A stretch of 64,000 nucleotides of DNA from Qipengyuania sp. SS22 (GTDB lineage: Bacteria > Pseudomonadota > Alphaproteobacteria > Sphingomonadales > Sphingomonadaceae): NCBI RefSeq assembly GCF_025736935.1, contig NZ_CP107048.1, positions 434,001 to 498,000 of the forward strand, given 5' to 3'. The translations under genes were made by a program, and so were the position numbers. The notes under the pieces were generated by a model. That model was not told where the DNA came from. It saw only the letters and a program-made list of their open reading frames with translations, and made no database searches. This document shows, piece after piece, positions 35,853 through 44,759 of the stretch. How positions within the stretch are numbered: position 1 is the stretch's first letter; every line of letters starts with the position of its first letter.

Positions 35853-36994
35853 GCAAGGCGCGAGGCGGGGCGGTTCCGCATATTCTCCATCTGCATTCGA
35901 CCTTCGCCCCCGGGGGGAAGGAATTGCGCACGGTCCAGCTGATCAACGCCTTCGGCAAGAACGCGCGGCATACGATCGTTTCGGCGGAACCCGACCGGTT
36001 GGGTGCGGCGGAGCGGATTGCCCGGAACATCGATGTCCGCCTGCAGCCCGATTTCCCCAGCCTCAAGGGGCGGCCAACGCCGGGGCGGCTGCAGAAACTG
36101 GCCAAGGCGATGCGCGGCTTCGATCTCGTCTGCACCTATAATTGGGGCGCGATGGATGCGGTAATGGCGCATACTTTGTTCAAGGACCTCCACAATTTGC
36201 CGCCGCTGATCCATCACGAGGATGGCTTCGACGAAAGCGAGCTCAAAAAGCTCAAGACCAGCCGCACCTGGTATCGCCGCATTGCACTGGGCAAGAGCGC
36301 CGGGCTGGTCGTGCCGTCCGAAAAGCTCGAAGAGATCGCGCTGGTCGACTGGCAGCAGCCGCTGGGCCGTGTCCGCCGCATTCCCAACGGGATCGATACC
36401 AAAGCTTTCGCCATGCGCCCCAAGAAGGACGCGCTGCGGCTGATCAAGCGCCCGGGTGAATATTGGGTCGGCACCTTAGCGGGGCTCCGCACCATCAAGA
36501 ATTTGCCGCGGCTGGTGCGGGTGTTCAACGATCTGCCCGAAAACTGGCAATTGGTTATCCTGGGCGAAGGCGATGCGCGCGATGCGATCCTTGCCGAGGC
36601 GGACCGTTTGCAGATCAACCACCGGGTCCATCTGCCCGGCGCGGTAGCACAGCCCGAACGGGTCGTCGGCCTGTTCGACATCTTCGCGCTGTCGAGCGAT
36701 TCCGAACAGTTCCCGCTCTCCGTGGTCGAGGCGATGGCAGCGGGTCTGCCGGTGGTCGCTCCGGCGGTCGGCGATATTGCGGGGATGGTGTCGCAGCCCA
36801 ATGCAGAGTTTATCGCGCCGCCGGGTAACGAGGAAGAACTGCGGATGGCGCTGGTCCAGCTCGTCGTGTCCAAGGAACTGCGCAAGGATGTGGGCGAGGC
36901 CAACCGAGCGAAGGCCGTTGCCGAATTCGACGCTGCCAAGATGATCGCCACCTATCGCCGCCTTTATTCGAGTGCGATGAAAATTGACCTCTAA
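35849..36994 (+). CDS. Glycosyltransferase family 4 (GT-B) protein
   Basis: 381 aa. The N-terminal Rossmann domain begins PHILHLHSTFAPGGKELRTVQLINAFG, with the GGKE loop of GT4 enzymes. The C-terminal nucleotide-sugar domain shows PNGIDTKAF, VGTLAGLRTIKNLPRLVRVF, LVILGEGDARDAI, and the E-x7-E motif in FDIFALSSDSEQFPLSVVEAMAAGLPVVAPAVGDIAGMV. It transfers a sugar from a UDP/GDP donor to an envelope polysaccharide or lipid; the acceptor is not identifiable. It is coupled to the hydrolase gene upstream. Confidence 0.9.
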   Translation: MSKARGGAVPHILHLHSTFAPGGKELRTVQLINAFGKNARHTIVSAEPDRLGAAERIARNIDVRLQPDFPSLKGRPTPGRLQKLAKAMRGFDLVCTYNWGAMDAVMAHTLFKDLHNLPPLIHHEDGFDESELKKLKTSRTWYRRIALGKSAGLVVPSEKLEEIALVDWQQPLGRVRRIPNGIDTKAFAMRPKKDALRLIKRPGEYWVGTLAGLRTIKNLPRLVRVFNDLPENWQLVILGEGDARDAILAEADRLQINHRVHLPGAVAQPERVVGLFDIFALSSDSEQFPLSVVEAMAAGLPVVAPAVGDIAGMVSQPNAEFIAPPGNEEELRMALVQLVVSKELRKDVGEANRAKAVAEFDAAKMIATYRRLYSSAMKIDL

Positions 36995-37111
36995 GCCGTT
37001 TCAGCCGGGGTTCACGCGAGCGGGGACAGGCGGTCGCGACCATTGCCCTTGTCCACGCCGGGCCTTAAAGACCCGCCCGAACCGATATCTATCCAGATGG
37101 AGCCCGCCCCT

Positions 37112-37912
37112 GTGGCCCTGACACCGAAGAACGAACTGTCCCGCGAAGAGAAGCGCGCCAAGCAGGAAAACGCGCAGCAGGAAGCGCTGCTGCGCGAAGT
37201 CGATGAAGCCGTGCGGCAAAGCGATGCCGAGCAGTTTCTCGACCGCTGGGGCAAGCCTCTGTTCGGCCTGCTGATCGCAGGGCTCGTGGCCTTCGGCGGG
37301 TATCTCTATTGGGACAGCCGCCAGGAAGCCGCGATGGAACGCGATTCCGAGGCGCTGGTGGGCGCGCTCGACCAGATCCAGTCGGGCAATATCGACAGCG
37401 GTTACGACCAGCTGGAAGAGTTGGCCGGGCGCGAGGGTGGCGGCGCGGCGGTCGCTGCGGCAATGATGCGCGCCGGAATTGCCGAACAGCGCGGCGATAC
37501 CGAAGAAGCCTCGACGATCTTCAAGCGTGTTGCCGACAATGACAGCGCGGCGCCCGCTATGCGCGACCTTGCCCGCCTGCGCGACGTGGCGCTCAATTAC
37601 GACAATATGCAGAGCGCCGACATCATCGCCACGCTCAAGCCGCTGGCGGTACCGGGAAAACCCTATTTCGCCAGCGCGGGCGAGTTCGTGGCGCATGCCT
37701 ATGTCGACCAGGGCAAGCGCGCCGAGGCCGGGGCCATGTTTGCCCGGATCGCCAAGGATGAAAATGGGCCGGAATCGGTCCGCTCGCGTGCGCGCCAGAT
37801 GGCGGGTGTGCTCGGTGTCGATGCAATCGAAGATGTCGATGCGGTGCTCGAGGAGCAAGGGGTCCAGCGTGAGGAAGCCGTGGGCGAAAACGTCGCGGCC
37901 ACAACCGAATAG
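37112..37912 (+). CDS. YfgM-like TPR_21 membrane protein
   Basis: 266 aa from a GTG at 37112, chosen because a GGAG lies nine bases upstream and the protein then starts VALTPKNELSREEKRAKQ; in-frame ATGs at 37097 and 37043 are possible. A charged coiled region is followed by one membrane helix (about 56-75, PLFGLLIAGLVAFGGYLYW) and a periplasmic TPR-like domain (DQIQSGNIDSGYDQLEELAGREGG, AAPAMRDLARLRDVALNYDNM). YfgM proteins associate with the Sec translocon and outer-membrane protein folding. It lies directly before bamB, as in many alphaproteobacteria. Confidence 0.84.
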   Translation: MALTPKNELSREEKRAKQENAQQEALLREVDEAVRQSDAEQFLDRWGKPLFGLLIAGLVAFGGYLYWDSRQEAAMERDSEALVGALDQIQSGNIDSGYDQLEELAGREGGGAAVAAAMMRAGIAEQRGDTEEASTIFKRVADNDSAAPAMRDLARLRDVALNYDNMQSADIIATLKPLAVPGKPYFASAGEFVAHAYVDQGKRAEAGAMFARIAKDENGPESVRSRARQMAGVLGVDAIEDVDAVLEEQGVQREEAVGENVAATTE

Positions 37913-37952
37913 GCCCCTGCGGCCCGCCAAGAGATACGGAACGAGGATACAG

Positions 37953-39296
37953 ATGAAGCGCAAGAACCTATCGCGTACGGCAATCGTTGCGGCACTGGCC
38001 ATCGGGCTGGGCGGCTGCAGCGGCGGCCTCTTCGGCGGCGGCGGAGACAAGAAGGTCACCCCGACGCTGGGCGATCGTCAGCCGATCCTCTCGCGTATCG
38101 AAACCGGCGCACAGGTCGATCCGGCTCTGGCCGGCGTATCGGTGGTGCTCCCCCCGGCGCAGGTCAACGATGCCTGGGCGCAGGCGGGCGGCAATGCGGG
38201 CAAGTCCTACGGCCATCTGGCGCTGACGGGTTCGCCCACCAAGGCTTTCACCGTCTCGATCGAAGGCGCCAGCCAGCGCCGCCGCTTCGGTGCCTCGCCG
38301 GTCATCGGGCAAGGCATGCTTTTCGCGGTCGGCGGAGATGGTATTCTGACGGCGTTCGATGCCCAGTCGGGCGCGCAGCGGTGGAGCTACAATCCGGGGC
38401 TCCCGAGTGATCTCAAATCCTCGGCCTTCGGCGGCGGCGCCAGCTATGACGATGGGAAGGTCTATATGACCGACGGCGCAGGCGACGTCGTCGCGCTGAC
38501 CGCCGACAGCGGCGCGGTATTGTGGAAGGTCAAGCCGTCGGGCCCGCTGCGCGGCGCGCCGACGATTGCCTTCGGTTCGGTCTTCGTCATGACGCAGGAC
38601 AACCAGATCTTCGCGCTCGATGCCGCCGACGGTTCGGTGCGGTGGCAGGAATCGGGTTCGTCGACCCAGGCGGGCGTGTTCGGGGTAGCCGCTCCGGCAG
38701 CGGCGCAGGGCACGGTCATCGCCGGCTATAGCTCAGGCGAACTGATCGCGCATCGCTATGAAAACGGGCGGACGTTGTGGGCCGATGCGCTGGCGCGGAC
38801 CTCGATCTCGACGCAGGTCGGCTCGCTCACCGATATCGACGCCGATCCGATCATCGACAACGGCCGCGTCTATGCGCTGGGGCAGGGTGGCCGCATGGCC
38901 GCTTACGAACTCGTCACCGGCCAGCGGATCTGGGAACTCAACCTGGCGGGGATTTCGACCCCGGCTATTGCGGGCGAATGGATCTTCACGCTGACCGACG
39001 ATGCCCGCCTGCTCGCGATCGCGCGCGCCACGGGCAAGGTGCGCTGGCTGACCCAACTGCCGCGCTGGCGCGACGAGAAGGACAAGAAGGGTCCGATCTT
39101 CTGGTCGGGCCCGGTGCTTGCCGGAGGCAATTTGTGGGCGGTGAATTCGGAAGGCGAAGTCTACCGCATCAGCTCGGGCGAGGGTTCGGCGAGCCTGTTC
39201 ACCGATCTCGACCAGCCGGTGTCGCTGGCGCCGGTGGTGGCCAACAACACGCTCTACATCCTCGACGACAGCGGCAGGATTACCGCTTTCCGGTGA
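37953..39296 (+). CDS. bamB: Outer membrane protein assembly factor BamB (PQQ-like beta-propeller)
   Basis: 447 aa lipoprotein. Signal with lipobox (AIGLGGCSGG). A run of PQQ-like propeller blades follows, with repeats such as GDGILTAFDAQSGAQRWSY, AGDVVALTADSGAVLWKVK, DNQIFALDAADGSVRWQES, GGRMAAYELVTGQRIWELN and DARLLAIARATGKVRWLTQ. BamB is a scaffold lipoprotein of the beta-barrel assembly machine. It follows the YfgM-like gene after 40 bp. In most proteobacteria der (engA) comes next, but here a membrane methyltransferase gene does. Confidence 0.92.
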   Translation: MKRKNLSRTAIVAALAIGLGGCSGGLFGGGGDKKVTPTLGDRQPILSRIETGAQVDPALAGVSVVLPPAQVNDAWAQAGGNAGKSYGHLALTGSPTKAFTVSIEGASQRRRFGASPVIGQGMLFAVGGDGILTAFDAQSGAQRWSYNPGLPSDLKSSAFGGGASYDDGKVYMTDGAGDVVALTADSGAVLWKVKPSGPLRGAPTIAFGSVFVMTQDNQIFALDAADGSVRWQESGSSTQAGVFGVAAPAAAQGTVIAGYSSGELIAHRYENGRTLWADALARTSISTQVGSLTDIDADPIIDNGRVYALGQGGRMAAYELVTGQRIWELNLAGISTPAIAGEWIFTLTDDARLLAIARATGKVRWLTQLPRWRDEKDKKGPIFWSGPVLAGGNLWAVNSEGEVYRISSGEGSASLFTDLDQPVSLAPVVANNTLYILDDSGRITAFR

Positions 39297-39351
39297 TTTC
39301 CTTGGTAGCGTGACCGCCGTGTTAACCAAATCGGGCTAACGAGGTGCGGTC

Positions 39352-40707
39352 ATGAACACGGCGGAACAAGCACCCCTCGCGCGGCCAGAGAGCGATGTCT
39401 CCGCGGCCGTGGGGCTGGTGGGCCTGGCCGGGCTGTTTGCCTGGGTGGCGTTCGCGCGCGCCTTTCCCGCACTGGCCGAAGCCTTCGACTGGGCAGTACC
39501 GCTCGATACGCTGGGCGGGCGCAATTCCGCGCTGGTGGGCCTGCTCGCTGCGGCGATCCCGATGGCGGCATGGTCGATCCTGGTCGACAAGGTGCACCTG
39601 CGCGCCTCGACCGGGCTCGACTGGTCACTGGTGCATAGCCGCGAGCCCGATCACAGCATCACGCTGGTCAAGCTGGTCGGTTTGTGGGCGACCTGGGCGA
39701 TCATCGCGGGGCTTTACTGCCTGTGTCGCTGGTATTGGGAGGGGCAGTATGTCTTCGCGATACAGGTGCTCGCCTATGCCGCGCTGCCACTGGTGGTGCT
39801 GTCGGTGCCCTATGTCTGGTGGATCGACCGCGCGCTGGTGAACCGGCGCGATGCCGCGTGGCACTTCGGCGCGCTGCTGCTGATGCGCCCGGGCTGGGAC
39901 ATGGGCCAGATCGCCAAGCACTGGCAGGCGTGGATCATCAAGGCCTTCTTCACCGCCTTCATGCTCTCGATCACCCCTTTCGCCTTCAACCATATCGTGA
40001 CCGCGAACTTCGCCGAGGTGTTTGCACGACCAGAACGGATCGCGCTGACGATCATCGAGGCGATGTTCATGATCGACGTGATGATCGGCACCGTCGGCTA
40101 TATCGTCACCATGCGCCCGCTCGATGCGCATATCCGCTCGGGCAACCCACTGCTGGGCGGCTGGGTCGCAGCGCTGATCTGTTACCCGCCGATCGTATGG
40201 GGCATCCTCGGCGGGGGCCGCGCGATCAATTACGAATACGATACCGCGGGCTGGCTGCACTGGATGGCGGGCAATGACACGCTGATCGCGTTGTGGGGCG
40301 CGCTGCTGGTGGTGCTGACCGCGATCTACGCCTGGGCGACCTTCGCCTTCGGCCTGCGCTTTTCCAACCTCACCTACCGCGGTGTGCTGACCAATGGCCC
40401 GTACCGTTTCACCCGGCACCCGGCCTATGTCTCGAAAAACCTGTTCTGGTGGGCGGCGATCCTGCCGTTCCTGGTGACCAGCGGTTCACCGGTCGAAGCA
40501 ATCCGCAACTGCTTCTTCCTCGCGGTCGTGAACGGCATCTATTTCTGGCGTGCCAAGACAGAAGAAGCGCATCTGCTCGCCGAGGACCCGAAATATCGCG
40601 CCTATCATGCGTGGATGGCGCAGCACGGCCTGCTGACCGCGCCGCTGACGCGGTTGTGGAACCGGATCAAGCCGCGCCCGTCGATGACGGCGGACCCCGC
40701 CGGGTAA
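39352..40707 (+). CDS. Large membrane methyltransferase (ICMT/PEMT-like) with long N-terminal extension
   Basis: 451 aa with about nine hydrophobic segments. The last third carries the isoprenylcysteine/phospholipid methyltransferase pattern: FSNLTYRGVLTNGPYRFTRHPAYVSKNLFWWAAILPF (GPYxxxRHPxY), followed by FYFWRAKTEEAHL and DPKYRAYH (R-x-x-x-E-E). The family usually has only about 150-200 residues with a C-terminal active site. The first 290 residues here are extra membrane segments with charged loops (VHSREPDHSITLVK). The substrate is unknown. It starts 55 bp after bamB, preceded by GAGGTGC. The TTAACC-rich spacer contains no clear terminator. Confidence 0.82.
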   Translation: MNTAEQAPLARPESDVSAAVGLVGLAGLFAWVAFARAFPALAEAFDWAVPLDTLGGRNSALVGLLAAAIPMAAWSILVDKVHLRASTGLDWSLVHSREPDHSITLVKLVGLWATWAIIAGLYCLCRWYWEGQYVFAIQVLAYAALPLVVLSVPYVWWIDRALVNRRDAAWHFGALLLMRPGWDMGQIAKHWQAWIIKAFFTAFMLSITPFAFNHIVTANFAEVFARPERIALTIIEAMFMIDVMIGTVGYIVTMRPLDAHIRSGNPLLGGWVAALICYPPIVWGILGGGRAINYEYDTAGWLHWMAGNDTLIALWGALLVVLTAIYAWATFAFGLRFSNLTYRGVLTNGPYRFTRHPAYVSKNLFWWAAILPFLVTSGSPVEAIRNCFFLAVVNGIYFWRAKTEEAHLLAEDPKYRAYHAWMAQHGLLTAPLTRLWNRIKPRPSMTADPAG

Positions 40708-41010
40708 TCAGCCGAGCGGCTGGCCCTCGTCGGTATCATACACGCGCAATTCGCGCGCCTTGGGCGGATTGGCAGCCATGAAGCTCTGGAATTCGGCCAT
40801 GTGTTCCGACCGGCCATGCGCGTCGAGCGCGGCGCGATCGCGCCAGCGTTCGAACAGGATCAGCGTGTCCGGATCGGCAAGGTCGCCGGCGAAAGCGTAA
40901 TCGAGGCAGCCATCCTCGGCGCGACTGGCGCGGACCATTTCGACAATCGCCTTGCGCGTCGCGGCGTCGATCGAACGCCCCAGCTTGATGGTGCCGTTGA
41001 TCTGGATCAT
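40708..41010 (-). CDS. Antibiotic biosynthesis monooxygenase (ABM) domain protein
   Basis: 100 aa, a single ABM/YgiN-like ferredoxin-fold domain: MIQINGTIKLG, ATRKAIVEMVRASRAEDGCLDYAFAGDLADPDTLILFERWRDRAALDAHGRSEHMAEFQSFM. Such proteins act as small quinol or heme monooxygenases or are non-catalytic dimers. The stop codon directly abuts that of the convergent methyltransferase. It shares a strand with gshA, 20 bp upstream, so it may be in the gshA operon. Confidence 0.84.
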   Translation of the reverse strand: MIQINGTIKLGRSIDAATRKAIVEMVRASRAEDGCLDYAFAGDLADPDTLILFERWRDRAALDAHGRSEHMAEFQSFMAANPPKARELRVYDTDEGQPLG

Positions 41011-41030
41011 CGCTTTTCCCCCCACGCTTC

Positions 41031-42401
41031 TCAGAAGCTGTATTTGTAAATGCGGTCGATATCGCCGCCCCATTCGCCATTGTAGCGGTCGAGCATGACC
41101 TGCGCCGGGACCTTACCCGTGGCGACAATCTCGTCGAGCGTTTCGAGGAAGCCGGTTTCATTGTCGCCCGAAGTGTTGAGACGGCCGCGGGCCGCGAGGC
41201 CCGAGCGTGCGATCGCCAGCACTTCCTTGGCTAGGTCATGCAGCTTGCCGCCGCCGGGCAGCGGCGCGTCGAGCGCTAGCTTGGGCACTGCATTGCGCAG
41301 CGTCTCGCGCTCCTCCATCGACCAATGCTTGACCAGGTCCCAGGACGCATCGAGCGCGGATTGGTCGTAGAGCAGGCCGACCCAGAAGGCGGGCAGCGCA
41401 CAGATCCGGCTCCACGGCCCGCCATCGGCACCGCGCATCTCGAGGAAGCTCTTGAGGCGCACTTCGGGGAAGGCGGTGGACAGATGGTCCCACCAATCGC
41501 TTTCGGTCGGCTTCTCGCCGGGCAGGACGGACAGCTTGCCCTCGAGAAAATCGCGGAAGCTGAGCCCCGCGGCGTCGATGTACTTGCCGTCGCGGAAGAC
41601 GAAATACATCGGCACATCGAGCATGTAGTCGACGTAGCGCTCGTAGCCGAAGCCGTCCTCGAACACGAAGGGCAGCATGCCGGTGCGATGCGGATCGGTG
41701 TCGCTCCAGATATGGCTGCGATAGGACAGGTAACCGTTGGGTTTCCCTTCGGTGAAGGGCGAATTGGCGAACAGCGCAGTGGCCAGCGGTTGCAGCGCCA
41801 GCCCCGTGCGGAACTTCTGCGCCATGTCGGCTTCGCTCGAATAGTCGAGATTAACCTGGATGGTGCAGGTGCGCAGCATCATGTCCAGGCCGAGATTGCC
41901 GACCTTGGGCATGTGCCGCATCATGATGTCGTAGCGCCCCTTGGGCATCACCGGCAATTCTTCGCGCGTCTTGTCAGGCCACATGCCCAGGCCGAGGAAG
42001 CCGACACCCTTGCGCTCGCCGATTTCCTTTACCTGCGCGAGATGGCGCCCGGTTTCGGCGCAGGTATCGTGCAGGTTTTCGAGCGGCGCGCCCGACAGTT
42101 CGAGCTGACCCGCGGGTTCAAGGCTGACCGTGCCGTCGTCGCCCCGCATCGCGATGACCTTGCCGCCTTCCTCGACCGGCTCCCAGCCGAACTCGCGCAG
42201 TGCCAGCAGGGTGTCGCGGATCCCGCCCTCTTCGTCATAGGACAGCGCGCGGTGTTCATCGCAGCAATAGACCAGTTTTTCGTGTTCGGTACCGATGCGC
42301 CAGTCGGCTTTCGGCTTCTCGCCGCGCTGCATCGGGGCGACCAGCTGGTCGCGGCTTTCGATAATGGGGTCTTCAGTCCCCGATGTTTCGCGCGTGCTCA
42401 T
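41031..42401 (-). CDS. gshA: Glutamate-cysteine ligase (alphaproteobacterial/plant type)
   Basis: 456 aa. It joins glutamate and cysteine in the first step of glutathione synthesis. RIGTEHEKLVYCCDEHRALSYDEEGG (EHEK), MRGDDGTVSLEPAGQLELSGAPLENLHDTCAE (LEPGGQxELS), GMWPDKTREELPVMPKGRYDIM and the C-terminal LNTSGDNETGFLETLDEIVATGKVPA identify the class shared by alphaproteobacteria and plants. It starts 42 bp downstream of rsmE on the same strand, so rsmE-gshA-ABM look like one unit. Confidence 0.95.
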   Translation of the reverse strand: MSTRETSGTEDPIIESRDQLVAPMQRGEKPKADWRIGTEHEKLVYCCDEHRALSYDEEGGIRDTLLALREFGWEPVEEGGKVIAMRGDDGTVSLEPAGQLELSGAPLENLHDTCAETGRHLAQVKEIGERKGVGFLGLGMWPDKTREELPVMPKGRYDIMMRHMPKVGNLGLDMMLRTCTIQVNLDYSSEADMAQKFRTGLALQPLATALFANSPFTEGKPNGYLSYRSHIWSDTDPHRTGMLPFVFEDGFGYERYVDYMLDVPMYFVFRDGKYIDAAGLSFRDFLEGKLSVLPGEKPTESDWWDHLSTAFPEVRLKSFLEMRGADGGPWSRICALPAFWVGLLYDQSALDASWDLVKHWSMEERETLRNAVPKLALDAPLPGGGKLHDLAKEVLAIARSGLAARGRLNTSGDNETGFLETLDEIVATGKVPAQVMLDRYNGEWGGDIDRIYKYSF

Positions 42402-42443
42402 GACGCGTGGCGATAGGCAACCGAACCTTGCGTGAAAAGGAAA

Positions 42444-43199
42444 TTAATCTGCGTCGAGCCAGTCGCCCGCTTCGGCCATCCATACTGCCATCCCGGCAAT
42501 GGCTGCGGTTTCGCCGCGCAGGATACGCGGGCCAAGGCTGATCGCGACAGTGGCGGGATGCGCGCGGATCGCCGCGCGCTCGGCCTCGTCGAACCCCCCT
42601 TCGGGGCCGATCAGCAGCGCGGCGGGGCGGTCGGCATAGCAGAACGCATCGGCGGCAGGTTCGCCGCCTTCCTCGTCGGCGAAGAACAGGTCGCGCTCCT
42701 GCGGCCAGTCGCGCAGCAGTGCATCGAGCTTCGTCACGGGCGCGATTTCAGGCAGCGCGGTGCGCGCGCATTGCTCGGCCGCCTCGGTCACGATCGCGGC
42801 AGCGCGTTCGGCATTGAGCTTGTCGGCAACGCAGCGCCGCGTGACCACCGGGGCGATCCGCGCAACACCGAGCTCGGTCGCTTTCTCGAGCACGAGGTCG
42901 AAGCGGTCCTTCTTGAGCAGCGCGGAGCAGAGCCAGAAATCGGGCACGCCTTCGCGCGGCCGCTGGTGGTCGCGCGGCTGCAGCAGGATCTGCCGCTTGC
43001 CGGCCTCAATCACTTCAGCCGCCCATTCGCCGGTAATATCGTCGCACAGGATCACCGCGTCGCCGGGGGCAACGCGCATCACCTTGGACAGATAGTGCGC
43101 CTGGTTGCCCTCGATCGTTACCGGCGTGTCGGCCGACAGTTCCTGCTCGACGAACAGGCGCGGAGCGCTCTTGGGCGGCCAGGCGGGGGTAGCGGGCAT
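42444..43199 (-). CDS. rsmE: 16S rRNA (uracil-1498-N3)-methyltransferase
   Basis: 251 aa. It methylates U1498 of 16S rRNA in the 30S subunit. An N-terminal PUA-like part (RLFVEQELSADTPVTIEGNQAHYLSKVMRVAPGDAVILCDDITGEW) is followed by a SPOUT knot: LCSALLKKDRFDLVLEKATELGVARIAPVVTRR, CARTALPEIAPV, and LLIGPEGGFDEAERAAI plus ISLGPRILRGETA, which form the SAM-binding knot. Motifs are complete. The gene is followed closely by gshA. A repeat pair lies upstream between it and ubiA. Confidence 0.94.
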   Translation of the reverse strand: MPATPAWPPKSAPRLFVEQELSADTPVTIEGNQAHYLSKVMRVAPGDAVILCDDITGEWAAEVIEAGKRQILLQPRDHQRPREGVPDFWLCSALLKKDRFDLVLEKATELGVARIAPVVTRRCVADKLNAERAAAIVTEAAEQCARTALPEIAPVTKLDALLRDWPQERDLFFADEEGGEPAADAFCYADRPAALLIGPEGGFDEAERAAIRAHPATVAISLGPRILRGETAAIAGMAVWMAEAGDWLDAD

Positions 43200-43215
43200 G
43201 GCCCCCTCTAATCAC

Positions 43216-43303
43216 ATCCGTCATGCCGGCGAAAGCCGGGATCGGGTCCCTTCTGGCAAGAAGGCCGGCGGCGATCCCGGCTTCCGCTGGGATGATGAGA
43301 TTG
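43216..43303. repeat. Interspersed palindromic repeat pair between rsmE and ubiA
   Basis: Two related units in inverted orientation: a left unit with TCATGCCGGCGAAAGCCGGG (from 43222) and a right unit with ATCCCGGCTTCCGCTGGGAT (to about 43295). Each unit is itself an imperfect stem-loop. The form resembles the dispersed extragenic repeat GTCATNCC-GCGAAAGC-GGNAT found in alpha- and other proteobacteria. It lies in the 119-bp gap between divergent rsmE and ubiA. Confidence 0.72.
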
Positions 43304-43318
43304 ATAGGGCGCATCCCA

Positions 43319-44221
43319 ATGAATGAAACCGTCGTCCCCGATAGCGAACATCGCGGGCTTGTTGCGCGCCTGCCGCAACTGCCGCGCGATCTGGCGCAGC
43401 TGGCCCGGTTCGACCGGCCCATCGGCTGGTGGCTGTTGTTCTGGCCCTGCGCGTGGGGCGTGTGGCTGACCGGGGCGGGCTGGCAGTTGGCGCTGCTCGC
43501 CTGGTTGCTGCTGGGGGCCATCGCAATGCGCGGTGCGGGCTGTGTCTACAACGACATCGTCGATGCCGATCTCGACCGGAAGGTTGCGCGTACTGCGGTG
43601 CGCCCCGTGGCAAGCGGACGGATATCGAAGAAGCTCGCATGGGGCTGGCTGTTCTTGCTGTGCGCTGTCGGGCTGCTGGTTCTGCTGCAATTGCGCCCGC
43701 TGGCGCAGGGCGTGGCGCTCGCCAGTGTCGTGCTCGTCGCTGCCTATCCTTTCATGAAGCGGATCACGTGGTGGCCGCAGGCGTGGTTGGGAATGGTATT
43801 TACCTGGGGGCTACTGGTCGGCTGGACGCAACTCCGCGCCGACCACTGGGATGCGCTGGGCGCCATGTATGCGGGCGCAGCGCTGTGGGTGATCGGCTAC
43901 GATACAATTTACGCCATGCAGGACCGCGAGGACGATGCGCTGGTGGGGATCCGCTCGAGCGCACTGCGGCTGGGCGGGCATGTGCAGGGCGGGGTAGCGT
44001 TGTTCTATGCTGGCGCGGTGGCGCTCTGGACGCTGGCTTTCTGGCTCTACCGCGCTGATTGGGTGGCGCTGCTTGCGTTGGTCCCCGCAGCCGCGCATCT
44101 GGCATGGCAGGTCGTCACGCTCGACGGGACCGATGGCGCCAATCCGCTAAACCGCTTCCGTGCCAATCGCTGGACCGGCGCGCTGGTTGCCGCGGCGTGC
44201 TACGTTGTGGGTAATGCCTGA
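43319..44221 (+). CDS. ubiA: 4-hydroxybenzoate octaprenyltransferase
   Basis: 300 aa membrane prenyltransferase that attaches the polyprenyl tail in ubiquinone synthesis. LARFDRPIGWWLLFWPCAWGVW is the family start; the two Asp-rich motifs are GAGCVYNDIVDADLDRKVARTAVRPVASGRI and YDTIYAMQDREDDALVGIRSSALRLG. About eight membrane helices follow. ATG 43319 gives the conserved N-terminus; an in-frame ATG upstream would run through the repeat region. The stop overlaps the trmL ATG (TGATG). Confidence 0.93.
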   Translation: MNETVVPDSEHRGLVARLPQLPRDLAQLARFDRPIGWWLLFWPCAWGVWLTGAGWQLALLAWLLLGAIAMRGAGCVYNDIVDADLDRKVARTAVRPVASGRISKKLAWGWLFLLCAVGLLVLLQLRPLAQGVALASVVLVAAYPFMKRITWWPQAWLGMVFTWGLLVGWTQLRADHWDALGAMYAGAALWVIGYDTIYAMQDREDDALVGIRSSALRLGGHVQGGVALFYAGAVALWTLAFWLYRADWVALLALVPAAAHLAWQVVTLDGTDGANPLNRFRANRWTGALVAAACYVVGNA

Positions 44222-44679
44222 TGGCTATGCGCGTCGCGATGTATGAGCCCGAGATCGCCGGGAATGTCGGCGCGGTGCTGCGTCTTGGCGCGTGCATGGG
44301 CGCGGGTATCGACCTGATCGAACCGCTTGGCTTCACCTGGGACGACCGGCGCGTGCGGCGTGCGGCGATGGATTACATCGACGAGGTCGAGATCACGCGC
44401 CATTCCGGGTTCGACGCTTTCAGCGCGGGTCTGGGTGAGCGGCGATTAATCCTGTTTACCACCAAGGCGACCCGGTCGGCCTATGATTTCGCTTATCGCG
44501 CCGACGATGTGCTGCTGTTCGGCAAGGAAAGCGCGGGCGTGCCCGAGCATGTGGCTGCGGCCAGCCACGCGATGGTTCGCTTGCCGATGCGCGCCCAAGT
44601 GCGGTCGCTCAATGTCGCGACCAGCGCGGCGATCGCGCTGGCAGAGGCCTTGCGCCAGACCGACAGCCTGCCGCGCTAG
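44221..44679 (+). CDS. trmL: tRNA (cytidine/uridine-34-2'-O)-methyltransferase
   Basis: 152 aa SPOUT methyltransferase. AMRVAMYEPEIAGNVGAVLRLGACMGAGIDLIEPLGFTWDDRRVRRAAMDYID, LILFTTKATRSAYDFAYRADDVLLFGKESAGVPEHV and VRLPMRAQVRSLNVATSAAIALAEALRQ are near-consensus TrmL. The knot residues are intact. It 2'-O-methylates the wobble base of tRNA-Leu isoacceptors. It is translationally coupled to ubiA. Confidence 0.94.
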   Translation: MAMRVAMYEPEIAGNVGAVLRLGACMGAGIDLIEPLGFTWDDRRVRRAAMDYIDEVEITRHSGFDAFSAGLGERRLILFTTKATRSAYDFAYRADDVLLFGKESAGVPEHVAAASHAMVRLPMRAQVRSLNVATSAAIALAEALRQTDSLPR

Positions 44680-44759
44680 GTCCCCTACGGTGGACAAGTC
44701 GGCGCAGGAGGGCCGGCGAATCTTGAGCGACTCGGCCGCGCCTTCTTAACCATGGCCGT

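Noticed and set aside
37479..37952. N-terminal extension of bamB through the YfgM-like gene
   Set aside because: The upstream part is the wrong-frame translation of the YfgM-like gene; the lipobox fixes the start at 37953.
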